Below are positions 49,191-57,598 of a stretch of 64,000 nt of DNA, piece by piece. Under the pieces are notes generated by a model that saw only the letters and a program-made list of their open reading frames with translations, did no database searches and had not been told where the DNA came from. Made by a program: the position numbers and the translations under genes. Positions within the stretch are counted from its first letter, which is position 1. Every line of letters begins with the position of its first letter. Source of the stretch: JAEUPI01 sp963814435 (lineage in GTDB: Bacteria; Pseudomonadota; Gammaproteobacteria; Burkholderiales; Burkholderiaceae_C); NCBI GenBank assembly GCA_963814435.1, contig CAWFCV010000003.1, positions 248,001 to 312,000 on the forward strand, given 5' to 3'.

Positions 49191-50941
49191 GCGGCACACG
49201 CCGAGAGCCGATGGCCAGCGGGCTGGCAGCGTTTCTTCTGGCCGCCCTGGCCACCCTGCCGAATCTGGCGTGGCCGCAAGGATCGGGCGGCACGGACGCC
49301 GATCCGCTGGCGATCGGGCGGCGCATCTACCGCGAAGGCATCCTCCCCTCGGGCCAACCCTTGCAGGGCCACGGACCGGCGAACGTGACGCTGGCTGGCG
49401 CGCAAGCCGCCTGCGCGACCTGCCACCGGCGCAGCGGCTACGGTTCCAGCGAGGGGCCCATCGAGGTCCGCTCCATCACCGGCCCCGCGCTGTTCGGCAG
49501 CCCGCTCGCACCAACCGCTCCAGTCAGCGCAAACGCGCCTGCGGGGGCGACCGCTCAGGCCGGCCTCTCGCCCGCCGAAGCGGCCCGCGCCAACGCGATC
49601 GCGCTACGCGCCGCGCGGACGGCCGCGTTTGCCGGCACGCGCCAGCGGCCGGTGTACGACGAGAACACGCTGGCACGGGCGATCCGCGAAGGGGTCGACG
49701 TCACGGGCCGCAGCATGCACGCGGCCATGCCGCGCTACGCGTTCGAGCCGGCCGCGCTCGAGTCGCTCAGCGCCTATTTGAAGACGCTGTCGGCGCAGGC
49801 CTCGCCGGGGGTCACCGAGGATAGGGTTCATTTCGCGACCGTGATTCAGCCGGGCACCGACCCGGCGCAGCGGCGCGCGTTGCTCGAGGTGCTGCAGACC
49901 TACATGCAGGACCGCAACCTCGGTCAGCGCACCGAAGTGCGGCGCGAGGAGGCGGGCATCGTGCGCCTGAAACGCACTTACCGCGAGTGGGTGCTGCATG
50001 TCTGGGATCTGACCGGTCCGAGTGAGTCCTGGGGTCGGCAACTGGAGGCCTACAACCAGCAGCAGCCGGTGTTCGCGCTGGTCAGCGGCCTGGGCCGTTC
50101 GAGCTGGCGCCCGATCCACGAATTCAGCGAGCGCTTCGAGGTGCCGTGCATCCTGCCGCAGGCCGATGTGCCGGTGCTGGCCGATCGCGATTTCTATACC
50201 GTGTACATCTCCAAGGGAATGGTGCTGGAAGCGCAGGCGCTGGCCAAGTTCCTGCACGACGAGGGCGAGCGCGGCCCGGTGATGCAAGTGCTTCGGCGTG
50301 ACGAGGCGAGTGCCGCGGGCGCCGAGGCGTTTCGCCGCGCGTGGACGGCTGCCACGGGTGCTGCGCCGCTGGAACGACTGTTGGACGAGGTGCCTGGCGC
50401 GGCGTTCTGGGAGCAGATCGCACAGCAGACACGGGGTGCAACGTTGGTGCTGTGGCTGCCACCGCACGATATGGTGAAAGCGCAGGCGCTGACCGCGGCC
50501 GGGTCGAAGGTCAGGGCGATCTACCTGTCGTCGAGCCTCAACGATGGCCCGCGCACCGGCCTCGCAGCCGATGGCGATGGCCGCGTGCGACTGATCTATC
50601 CGCAGGATCTGCCGTCGGTGCGCGAGGCGCGGCTCGACGTCGCCCGGCGCTGGCTGCGCAACAAGGGCATCACGCTCACCGACGAAAAGCTGCAGTTGAA
50701 CGCGTACCTGGCGGCCACCGTCACCGGCATGGCGGTCTCGCACAGCATCGACACGTATTCGCGCGAGTTTCTGGTGGAGCGACTGGAGCATCGATTGGGC
50801 ACCGCCAATGAGCTCTCGATCTACCCGCGCATGAGCCTCGGGCCGGGCCAGCGGTATGCCTCGAAGGGCAGCTACATCGTGCAGGTCGGCGGCGCGGACG
50901 ACCGGCAGTTGAAGCCGCTGTCCGCCTGGATCGTGCCCTAG
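49187..50941 (+). CDS. Cytochrome c fused to a periplasmic ligand-binding (branched-chain amino-acid receptor-like) domain
   Basis: 584 residues from a GTG at 49187 that overlaps the subtilase stop; the ATG at 49211 is an alternative but loses the basic signal-peptide head (TRRE). One heme site CATCH near residue 76 lies in a cytochrome c domain (to about 205, with MHAAMPRYAFEPAALESLSAYL supplying a Met ligand). The remaining ~370 residues have type I periplasmic-binding-protein features: YNQQQPVFALVSGLG, VPVLADRDFYTVYISKG and a closing SKGSYIVQVGG. The combination is unusual: sensing or binding a small ligand while carrying a redox centre. It is flanked by a protease and an SCO gene on the same strand. 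Function unknown. Confidence 0.78.
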   Translation: MSGTRREPMASGLAAFLLAALATLPNLAWPQGSGGTDADPLAIGRRIYREGILPSGQPLQGHGPANVTLAGAQAACATCHRRSGYGSSEGPIEVRSITGPALFGSPLAPTAPVSANAPAGATAQAGLSPAEAARANAIALRAARTAAFAGTRQRPVYDENTLARAIREGVDVTGRSMHAAMPRYAFEPAALESLSAYLKTLSAQASPGVTEDRVHFATVIQPGTDPAQRRALLEVLQTYMQDRNLGQRTEVRREEAGIVRLKRTYREWVLHVWDLTGPSESWGRQLEAYNQQQPVFALVSGLGRSSWRPIHEFSERFEVPCILPQADVPVLADRDFYTVYISKGMVLEAQALAKFLHDEGERGPVMQVLRRDEASAAGAEAFRRAWTAATGAAPLERLLDEVPGAAFWEQIAQQTRGATLVLWLPPHDMVKAQALTAAGSKVRAIYLSSSLNDGPRTGLAADGDGRVRLIYPQDLPSVREARLDVARRWLRNKGITLTDEKLQLNAYLAATVTGMAVSHSIDTYSREFLVERLEHRLGTANELSIYPRMSLGPGQRYASKGSYIVQVGGADDRQLKPLSAWIVP

Positions 50942-50994
50942 CGGCTGCCACGCCGCGTGATGCCCGTCTCACCCACCAACGAATGGACCATGCC

Positions 50995-51618
50995 ATGAAC
51001 CTGCGCTCGAGATCCCGTCGTCGCTGGCTGGCGGCCGCGTGCTGCGCCGGGGCGGCTTTGCTTCAGACGAGCGCCGCGCTCGCCCACGACGCGAAACAGC
51101 ATGCGGCCGCGTGGCCGGGAGGCAACCATTACGAGCGCTCGGTGCGCGCCTACACGGTCCCCGACGTGGTACTGCTCGATGCCGACGCGCGGCCGGTCAA
51201 GCTGCGCGAGCTACTCGCCTCCAACGACCCAGTGATGGTGAACTTCATTTTTACCACCTGCAGCACGATCTGTCCGGTGATGGTCAAGGTCTTCGCCGAT
51301 GTGCCATCGCGGCTCGGCGCTGCGGCCAAGGATCTGCGCATGATCTCGATCTCGATCGATCCGGAAAACGACACCCCGGCGCAGCTCAAGTCGTATGCAA
51401 AGAACTTCGGCGAGGGCAAGCACTGGCGCTTCCTGACCGGGCGCGTCGACGACATCAAGACCGTGCAGCGCGCCTTCGACACTTACCGAGGCGACAAGAT
51501 GAATCACGAGCCGCTGACGCTGATGCGCTACGCGCGGGGCAAGTCCTGGGTGCGCATCGACGGCTTTGCGAACCCGGACGAACTGGCGCGCGAGTACCGC
51601 AGGGTCGCGACCCCTTAA
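50995..51618 (+). CDS. SCO1/SenC-family copper chaperone/thiol protein
   Basis: About 207 residues. A Tat-like basic signal (RSRSRRRWLAAACCAGAALL) precedes a thioredoxin fold with the SCO copper site: CSTIC (Cys89, Cys93) within FIFTTCSTICPVMVKVF and a distal His in DKMNHEPLTLMRYARG. SCO proteins deliver copper to oxidases or act as reductants for their Cu sites. Here it closes the cluster of multicopper oxidase-like genes rather than neighbouring cytochrome oxidase genes. Met at 50983 is an alternative start. Confidence 0.9.
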   Translation: MNLRSRSRRRWLAAACCAGAALLQTSAALAHDAKQHAAAWPGGNHYERSVRAYTVPDVVLLDADARPVKLRELLASNDPVMVNFIFTTCSTICPVMVKVFADVPSRLGAAAKDLRMISISIDPENDTPAQLKSYAKNFGEGKHWRFLTGRVDDIKTVQRAFDTYRGDKMNHEPLTLMRYARGKSWVRIDGFANPDELAREYRRVATP

Positions 51619-51624
51619 CGCAGC

Positions 51625-51662
51625 AACGGCGCGGCGCCTGGAAACCTGGGGCGCTGCGCGTT
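51625..51662. terminator. Imperfect hairpin between convergent SCO and regulator genes
   Basis: Arms AACGGCGCGGCGCC (51625-51638) and GGCGCTGCGCGTT (51650-51662) nearly pair. There is no T-run, so factor-independent function is doubtful; the position between convergent genes suits a bidirectional terminator. Confidence 0.3.
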
Positions 51663-51701
51663 GAGTGCGTGGTGCGCGAAAATCGGGCGTCGTCGGGGGG
51701 C

Positions 51702-52406
51702 TCAGGCGGCGTATCCGCCTTCCGTTGACTCTTTCGCCACGCGGGCGAATGCAAAAGGCCGCTCGATCAGTCCGAGCTCGAGCGCGATCAGCGTCAGCTC
51801 GGCGGCGTTGCGCAGGCCCAGCTTGTGCATCAGGTTCGCACGGTGCTTCTCCACCGTCTTCGGGCTGACGCTGAGAAACTCCGCCGCGGTGCGGTTGGTG
51901 CGGCCCTCGGCGATCAGCTGCAGGATGCTGCGCTCGCGGTTGGTCAGCATCTCCAGCGGCGAGGCCGTGGCGCCGTTGCCTTCCGGGTGCAGGAAGCTCT
52001 GCACGACATGGCGCGACACATCGGGGCTGAGGTAGTTCTTGCCGCTGGCCACCGAGCGGATCGCCATCAGCAGCTCGTCGAGCGAGGCGTCCTTCAGCAC
52101 ATAGCCGTCGGCGCCGGCGCGCAGCGCCTGGCGCACGTAGTCCTCGGTCTTCAGCGTGGTCAGCATCACTACCTTCACCTGCGGCTGCCGGCGCTTGATC
52201 TGCGACACGATCTCCAACCCGCTCACGCCGGCCAGCACGATGTCCATCAGCACCACATCGGGGTCGACGCTCAGCGACGCCTGGATCGCCTCCCTGCCGT
52301 TGCTGAAGTGCGCCAGCACCGTGAACTCGTCCTGGGTCGAGATCAGCGCGCTGAGCCCCAGGCGAAACAGGTTGTTGTCATCGACGAGTAGGACGCGGAT
52401 GCTCAT
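51702..52406 (-). CDS. NarL/LuxR-family response regulator
   Basis: 234 residues from the ATG at 52404-52406. Receiver: MSIRVLLVDDNNLFR, phospho-acceptor Asp55 in VVLMDIVLAG, switch Thr in VVMLTTLKTED, Lys in GYVLKDASLDELL. The C-terminal helix-turn-helix is LTNRERSILQLIAEGRTN, then FLSVSPKTVEKHRANLMHKLGLRNAAELT. It overlaps the upstream pseudopilin stop by four bases, so it is probably the last gene of the secretion operon. No kinase is beside it. A regulator co-transcribed with a secretion apparatus suggests feedback or coupling, which is inference. Confidence 0.93.
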   Translation of the reverse strand: MSIRVLLVDDNNLFRLGLSALISTQDEFTVLAHFSNGREAIQASLSVDPDVVLMDIVLAGVSGLEIVSQIKRRQPQVKVVMLTTLKTEDYVRQALRAGADGYVLKDASLDELLMAIRSVASGKNYLSPDVSRHVVQSFLHPEGNGATASPLEMLTNRERSILQLIAEGRTNRTAAEFLSVSPKTVEKHRANLMHKLGLRNAAELTLIALELGLIERPFAFARVAKESTEGGYAA

Positions 52407-52998
52407 GATTCTTTCCGGGGAACCGGCCGTGGCGTGGGAACAGAGGGGGCGCCACCGCTGTCGGGTGCGCCAGGGGACTTCGGTAGGACGACAAGAGGTT
52501 GGCCCGTGGTGGCGATCGCGAACAACCAGTTGCGGTACGACTTCATGCCTTCGAAATGCTGGTAGCCCGCCGCAAACCCGGCTTGCTTGACCGGCTCCTT
52601 GTCCGACAGGCTGTGCACGCCGGCGATGCGGTCGCCGATGCGCAGCACGCCCCAGTCGTCGCTGCCGGTGATCGGGTCGCGATAGGCTCGCCTGAGGTGG
52701 CGCACCGGCATCGGGTAGCGGTCGTCTTCGAGCAGGTCTCTCGAGACTGGCGGGCAACACGCGGGGCGTGCCCGGTGGCGCACCGAAGTAGTAGCGCTGG
52801 ATGGCCCGCCGATACTGGTCGCCGACGAAGAGCAACTCTTGCTCCTGCGCCGCGCTGGCGCGCCAACGCCCACACGTCCACCGCGGCCATCAGCGCGATG
52901 CCGCCGAGCGTCAGCGCGATCAGCAGCGCGAGCAAGACCATGCCGGCGTCGGCCTGGCCCGTGCGGCGTCGGCATGCGCGGTTGGTTGGCTCAGTCAT
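52403..52998 (-). CDS. Pseudopilin-like protein of the secretion operon (two frameshifts as read)
   Basis: Joining three frames gives about 197 residues: a basic head, hydrophobic GMVLLALLIALTLGGIALMA, then AQEQELLFVGDQYRRAIQRYY, ASLEDLLEDDRYPMPVRHLR and RDPITGSDDWGVL. The extra bases are at 52850-52851 (CC) and about 52739. The family is known from betaproteobacterial type II secretion loci. The usual GFTLxE processing site is replaced by AGMVLLALL, so there is no Glu at mature position 5. In T2SS such a Glu-less pseudopilin is typically the tip-type subunit (GspK-like); that assignment is tentative. Confidence 0.72.
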
Positions 52999-53415
52999 TC
53001 ATTTCCCCTCGGGCGCGCCGGTGGCCGGGCCGTTGGCCGGCTTGGACGCGGGCTGCACGTCGTACACCGCGCCCAGCGTCGGATCGAGCGGCGCGACCAC
53101 AACCCAGTTGGGTGCTTCGGACACCGGGTCCATCGGCAGTTCACGCAGGTAGCGCTTGGCCACCAGTTCGTCGAGCGTTTGCGGGTACTTGCCCTGGTCG
53201 CCGTAGAACTTGTCGATCGCGTCGCGGATCGCGGCCACGTTCTGCCGCTGCACGTTCAGCCGCCCGTTGTCGATCGCGGAGAAGTAGCGCGGTACGGCCA
53301 GTGTGAGCAGGATCGCGATCAGCGTCATCACGACCATCATCTCGATCAGCGTGAAACCCCGCGCGCCCGACGAACGCGGTCGCGGGGCAAGGATGTGGCG
53401 AGCGGCGTCGTGCAT
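52999..53415 (-). CDS. Type II secretion pseudopilin (GspG-like)
   Basis: 138 residues. Prepilin cleavage and methylation motif ARG|FTLIEMMVVMTLIAILL with Glu at mature position 5. The C-terminal globular part has KFYGDQGKYPQTLDELVAKR and LPMDPVSEAPNWVVV, typical of major-pseudopilin relatives. It follows another pseudopilin gene by ten bases. Cleavage requires a prepilin peptidase, which is not in this window. Confidence 0.85.
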   Translation of the reverse strand: MHDAARHILAPRPRSSGARGFTLIEMMVVMTLIAILLTLAVPRYFSAIDNGRLNVQRQNVAAIRDAIDKFYGDQGKYPQTLDELVAKRYLRELPMDPVSEAPNWVVVAPLDPTLGAVYDVQPASKPANGPATGAPEGK

Positions 53416-53424
53416 GGGGCGGGC

Positions 53425-53940
53425 CTACCAGCTGCTGTAAGGGGTGCCATCGAGTCCGATGCGCGTGGACATGGAAGACACATCGAACACATCGGCGCCG
53501 GACGACGTGTCTTCCGGGCGGCTCGCATAGGCGCGGGTATTCCAGGTCTGCGCGGCGGGCACCTGCGGGTCGGGAAAGAACGGGTCGCGCGGCAGCTGGC
53601 GCAGGATGACCATGCGCTGCGAGGCCTCGCCAGCGTTCAGGCCGAAGTCGCGCTTGTTGGCCTTCTCCAGCACCTGGGTCAACGTGTCGAGCGAAGGCGG
53701 ATAACCCGATTCGCCGGCTGCCTTGGCCAAGATGCCGGCATCGGTGGCCTCCTTGTAGGCGTCCAGTCCGGCGCGGATGGTCCTGAGGGCCTGCCGCAGC
53801 TCGGTCTCCTTGACGCGCGTGGTGGTGACCTCGTACAGCGGCATCGCCACCATCGCGAGCAGCCCGACGATCGCCAACGTGATCAGCATCTCCACGAGCG
53901 TGAAGCCCCGGGCAAGCGATGAATGCGCAAGGTGTCTCAC
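53425..53940 (-). CDS. Type II secretion pseudopilin (GspG/H-like)
   Basis: 171 residues with the processing site ARG|FTLVEMLITLAIVGLL (Glu at mature position 5). The body is longer than the neighbouring subunit: AYKEATDAGILAKAAGESGY, then LRQLPRDPFFPD. It overlaps the secretin stop by four bases. A minor pseudopilin is likely, but its precise position in the pseudopilus cannot be told from sequence. Confidence 0.82.
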   Translation of the reverse strand: MRHLAHSSLARGFTLVEMLITLAIVGLLAMVAMPLYEVTTTRVKETELRQALRTIRAGLDAYKEATDAGILAKAAGESGYPPSLDTLTQVLEKANKRDFGLNAGEASQRMVILRQLPRDPFFPDPQVPAAQTWNTRAYASRPEDTSSGADVFDVSSMSTRIGLDGTPYSSW

Positions 53941-55955
53941 TGTGTCGCCTTCGGGGGTTCGGCAGGCGCCGGCGCACTCGGCGCTGGGTCTTGCGACGCG
54001 GGGGGCGTGCCGGCCGTGTCAGCCGCGCTGCCATCGGGCTGCGGCACTCTGCTGCCGCGTATGACCCCAGTCGGCTGCGGTCGGGCCGGGGTGGGACGCG
54101 AGCCCGACGCCGGTGCGACTGCGCCACCGTTGGGCTGGGGCGCCGCCGCGCCGCCCGTGGACTGGCCCGTGGCCGAGCCGATCGGATCGAGCTGCAGCGC
54201 CCGCTCGCGCATGCTGCTTTCGGTGCCCGAGAACACGTTGCGAACCGATGCGTCGAGCGTCGCGGGCGGCCGCACGATGCGCGGGGTGATCGACAGCACG
54301 ATTTCGGTCTTCTTCGCGTTGCCGCTGTTGTTGCCGAACAGTTTGCCCACCATCGGCAGGTGCCCGACGCCGGGCACGCGGGCCGAGGTGTTGCGATCCT
54401 CGGCCGAGATCAGGCCGCCGAGGATCTGCGTTTCGCCGTCGCGCAGGCGCACCACCGTCTGCGCGTTGCGGGTGCCGATCTGGTAGGCGAGCGAGCCGTT
54501 CGGGCCGGCGATTTCCTTGACGATGCTGCTCACCTCCAGGCTGATGCGGATGCCGACCTCCTGGTCGGAGTAGACCTGGGGCTCGAACTCGAGCTTCAGG
54601 CCGACGTCCTGATACTGGACCGAACCGGTCACCACACCGCTGCCGCTTTGCACCGGCGTGACCGTGTTGGTGATGATCGGTACCCGGTCGCCGATCAGGA
54701 TGCGCGCCTTCTCCTTGTTGCGGGCGCGGATGCGCGGGCTCGCCAGCAGGTTGGAGTCGGAGTCCTCCAGCCGCAGGTTGATGCCCACGCCGAGCTTGGA
54801 CACCAGCAGCTCGTTGCGAGTCAGGGCCTTGAGCCCGCCGATGGTGTTGGCGCTGTCGGGCGTGGAGATGCTGAGCGAGTTCGGCGGCTCGAAGCCGATA
54901 TTGGACAGGCGGTCGTGCGACACCTCGAGCACCTCGACTTCGAGCATCACCTCGGCCTCGGGCACATCGTGCGCGGCAATCACCTTGGCGGCGACCGCGA
55001 TGGCGTCGGCCGTGTCGCGCATCACCAGCGTGCCGCTGCGTTCGTCGACCGAGATGTCCTTGATCTTCAGCACCGACTTCAGCACCGTCTGCAGGTACTT
55101 GAGGTCGACGTTGGTGACCTGGAACGTGCGCACCTGGAGATCCTGGTATTCCTTCAGCTTGGCCGCGGTGGCCGGATAGATGAACAGCGTGTTCGCGTTC
55201 AGCGAGCGCTTTTCCAGCTGGTTCTGCAGCAGGATCAGGTCCACCGTGTCCTCGACCGCGGCGTCCTTGACGAAGATCGTGGTCTTCAGGTCGGCGCGCA
55301 CGTCGCGGTCGAGGATCACGTTCAGCCCTGTTGTGCGCGACAGCGCCTCGAACACCATGCGCAGGTTGGCGTCGCGAAACTGCAGCGTCACCGGCTTGTT
55401 CATCACCGACTGCGCCGCGGCCTGCGCGGCGCGCGCCTGGCGCGCCTTCTCGACCTGCTCGCGGATCACCGCGGCCTGGCGCTGCGCGGCCGCGTTGGCG
55501 GGGTTGTCGGCCAGCGCCGCGTCGACCCGTTCCTGCGCAGCGCCGATGTTGCCCTCGCGCAGCAGCTTGTCCGATTCGGCGAGCAGCCTGGCGCTGCGCA
55601 CATCGAGCTCGAGCCCCTTGAGCCCACGCCGTGCGCGATCGTTGGTGGCGTCGACCTGCAGCGCCTTGGTGAACAGCGCGCTCGCCTCGGCGGCATTGCC
55701 GTTGCGTCGTGCCGCCTCGGCGCGCTCCACCAGGTCGCGGCCATATGCCTGGGTGGCCATCAGCAGGTCGATGCGGTACTCGGAGTTGGTCGGCTCGAGC
55801 CGGCTCGCCTCCTGCAGCTTGGCGATCGCCGCATCGCGATCGCCTTCGGTCATCAGCCGCATGCCTTCGGAATGGATCACGTTGCCGGCGCAGCCCCACA
55901 GCAGCGCGGCGACGACCAGAGGTGCCCAACGTGCCGCGCGTTTGATGGATTTCAC
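53937..55955 (-). CDS. Outer-membrane secretin with N-terminal TPR region (GspD/MshL/PilQ type)
   Basis: 672 residues. A lipoprotein-like signal (LLWGCAG, Cys22) and TPR-like helices to about 165 are followed by the N0/STN-like domain (VTLQFRDANLRMVFEALSR near 195). The N1 and secretin core follows: VEVLEVSHDRLSNIGFE, IGDRVPIITNTV, GLKLEFEPQV, then LGGLISAEDRNTS and VPGVGHLPMVGKLFG, and KKTEIVLSITPRIV. The C-terminal ~90 residues are a Pro/Ser-rich tail. It forms the outer-membrane channel of the secretion or pilus system. Its start overlaps the PilP-like gene by four bases. Confidence 0.93.
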   Translation of the reverse strand: MKSIKRAARWAPLVVAALLWGCAGNVIHSEGMRLMTEGDRDAAIAKLQEASRLEPTNSEYRIDLLMATQAYGRDLVERAEAARRNGNAAEASALFTKALQVDATNDRARRGLKGLELDVRSARLLAESDKLLREGNIGAAQERVDAALADNPANAAAQRQAAVIREQVEKARQARAAQAAAQSVMNKPVTLQFRDANLRMVFEALSRTTGLNVILDRDVRADLKTTIFVKDAAVEDTVDLILLQNQLEKRSLNANTLFIYPATAAKLKEYQDLQVRTFQVTNVDLKYLQTVLKSVLKIKDISVDERSGTLVMRDTADAIAVAAKVIAAHDVPEAEVMLEVEVLEVSHDRLSNIGFEPPNSLSISTPDSANTIGGLKALTRNELLVSKLGVGINLRLEDSDSNLLASPRIRARNKEKARILIGDRVPIITNTVTPVQSGSGVVTGSVQYQDVGLKLEFEPQVYSDQEVGIRISLEVSSIVKEIAGPNGSLAYQIGTRNAQTVVRLRDGETQILGGLISAEDRNTSARVPGVGHLPMVGKLFGNNSGNAKKTEIVLSITPRIVRPPATLDASVRNVFSGTESSMRERALQLDPIGSATGQSTGGAAAPQPNGGAVAPASGSRPTPARPQPTGVIRGSRVPQPDGSAADTAGTPPASQDPAPSAPAPAEPPKATQ

Positions 55956-56509
55956 TTGGTTCTCCCGGAGACATTGAGCGTCTGTTGCACGTTCATCGGC
56001 AGGTACGTCATTACCACTTCGTTGGCATTCAGGGCGTCGACGCGATAGGTGTTGTTGTCCAGCATGTCGCCGACCGACACCACCAGCAGCGCATCGCCCT
56101 TGGCCAGGAAGGCCTGGGGCGTGGCGTTGCCGCGCTCGAGCATGCCGACGAAGGTGAACGGCAGCGGTGGCGTCACCGGTTGCGGCGGTTTGGGCGGTGG
56201 TGCCGGCGGCGGCGGCGGGGGCGGCGGGGGCAGCCAGCTCAGGTTCGCAAACAGGTCACCCTTGGTCCGCGGGATGGTCCTGGAGCGATCGATGGCTCCC
56301 GGTGCCGTGTCGCGCGCCACATCGGCTGGCACGGCGGCTGGCGCCGTGGCCGAGGCCGCCGCTGCCGCGGGGGCGGCACGCGGCGCGACCTCGACGACCC
56401 CGTCGTTCGCGTCGCGCTGGCTTCGGCTCCACTGGGCGCTGACGTAGAACGTCGAGATCCCGGCGCAGGCCAGCAGCAGCAGGCGCATCGGTTTGCTCAG
56501 CACGGCCAC
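55952..56509 (-). CDS. PilP/GspC-like secretin-associated protein
   Basis: 185 residues. An N-terminal membrane anchor (PMRLLLLACAGISTFYVSA) leads to a long Ala/Pro linker, including a run of nine prolines near residue 95. A small C-terminal beta domain follows (FTFVGMLERGNATPQAFLAKG, then LLVVSVGDMLDNNTYRVDAL). This HR-domain-like fold with 'VGD' turn is typical of PilP and GspC, which connect the inner-membrane platform to the secretin. It lies directly before the secretin gene. Confidence 0.75.
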   Translation of the reverse strand: MAVLSKPMRLLLLACAGISTFYVSAQWSRSQRDANDGVVEVAPRAAPAAAAASATAPAAVPADVARDTAPGAIDRSRTIPRTKGDLFANLSWLPPPPPPPPPAPPPKPPQPVTPPLPFTFVGMLERGNATPQAFLAKGDALLVVSVGDMLDNNTYRVDALNANEVVMTYLPMNVQQTLNVSGRTK

Positions 56510-56513
56510 GTCT

Positions 56514-57074
56514 TCATGGGGTTCGGTAGACGAACGTGAAACGAACGACGGAGTCCAGCGCGTTGCTCACGGCGTCGGTCCGGCTCATGCGCAGCTCGTC
56601 CATCGAGACATGCGGCAGGGCTTCCAGCACATCGGCCGCAAACGCCTTCAGGGCGCCGTAGCCGTTGCGAACCGGGAACGTGGCGCTGTACGACACCATC
56701 GACAGGTTCGGCTCGGTCTTCAGCTGGTACTCGCCCTTCAGCAGCGCGACATCGCGGCGCTTGGCCAGCGCGAACACCTGTTCCAGATCGCTCGAACTCT
56801 GCGCCAGCGGCGGGAAACGAGCCATGAACTCGTTTACTTGCTCGCCGTGGGTCATCGGGCGGCGCACCGGCTCGCCTGGGCGGGCCAGGGCCTCGGTCTT
56901 CGCGGCCAACGCAGCGCGCAGTTCGTCCGCATGCCGGCTCAGCTGCGGCAACCACCCGGTGATCGCGAGGCTGGGAATCAGCAGCGCCAGCGCGAGCAGG
57001 CCCGACTGGCCGAGCCGGCGCACGGCGCCATGCCAGCAGCGTTGCAGCAGGCGGTTCACGGCAGCGCTCCCCAC
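56514..57074 (-). CDS. PilO/GspM-like assembly platform protein
   Basis: 186 residues. One membrane span (LGQSGLLALALLIPSLAITG) precedes a coiled region (ADELRAALAAKTEAL) and a ferredoxin-like C-terminal domain (VALLKGEYQLKTEPNLSMVS, then VLEALPHVSMDELRMSR). The order and architecture fit PilO of type IV pili and the GspM of some T2SS. It overlaps the PilN-like gene by 19 bases. Confidence 0.72.
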   Translation of the reverse strand: MGSAAVNRLLQRCWHGAVRRLGQSGLLALALLIPSLAITGWLPQLSRHADELRAALAAKTEALARPGEPVRRPMTHGEQVNEFMARFPPLAQSSSDLEQVFALAKRRDVALLKGEYQLKTEPNLSMVSYSATFPVRNGYGALKAFAADVLEALPHVSMDELRMSRTDAVSNALDSVVRFTFVYRTP

Positions 57075-57598
57075 CCGGCCTGGATCTGGAACCGCACCGG
57101 CGTTCCCGGCGACTGGACTTGAACCTGGTGCGAGACGAGCACGGCAGTGTTCAGGCGCGGGTCGCGCTGCAGCGCGCTCAGGTAGGCGAGCATGTCCTGA
57201 GGATTGCGCGCCTCGGCCGTGATGCGAATGCTCTGCTTGCTGATCGACGGTTCGACCGACAGCAGGGCGACCGATTGAACGGGTGCCGACTCCAGCGAGT
57301 CCAGCAGGTCGGCCCAGGGCGTGGTGAGACGCTGCGCGACCTGGCGCACGACCCGTGTTCGCGCCAGCTCGCCCGGCTCGGGCGCAGCCTTGCGCGGCGC
57401 GCCGGCCGCGGCGACGCTGCGCCGTGACTCCAGCGCGGCCAGCGTGTCGGCCTGTCGGGCGTTGTCGGCGAGCATCAGCGCCAGCTGAACGGCGCCCGCC
57501 ACCAGCGCCACGGCACTGACGATCAGCATCACGCTGCCCAGCGTGACGCCCTGGTGGGCGTGGGGCGCGAACTCGAGGTGCAGTCGAGTCGGCTTCAT
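57056..57598 (-). CDS. PilN/GspL C-terminal-like assembly protein
   Basis: 180 residues from the ATG at 57596-57598. A membrane span (GSVMLIVSAVALVAGAVQLAL) and coiled stretch lead to a C-terminal domain with VALLSVEPSISKQSIRITAE and MLAYLSALQRDPRLN, as in PilN and the periplasmic half of GspL. The start overlaps the PilM-like stop by four bases. Together with the PilM-like product it likely substitutes for a single GspL. Confidence 0.75.
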   Translation of the reverse strand: MKPTRLHLEFAPHAHQGVTLGSVMLIVSAVALVAGAVQLALMLADNARQADTLAALESRRSVAAAGAPRKAAPEPGELARTRVVRQVAQRLTTPWADLLDSLESAPVQSVALLSVEPSISKQSIRITAEARNPQDMLAYLSALQRDPRLNTAVLVSHQVQVQSPGTPVRFQIQAGWGALP

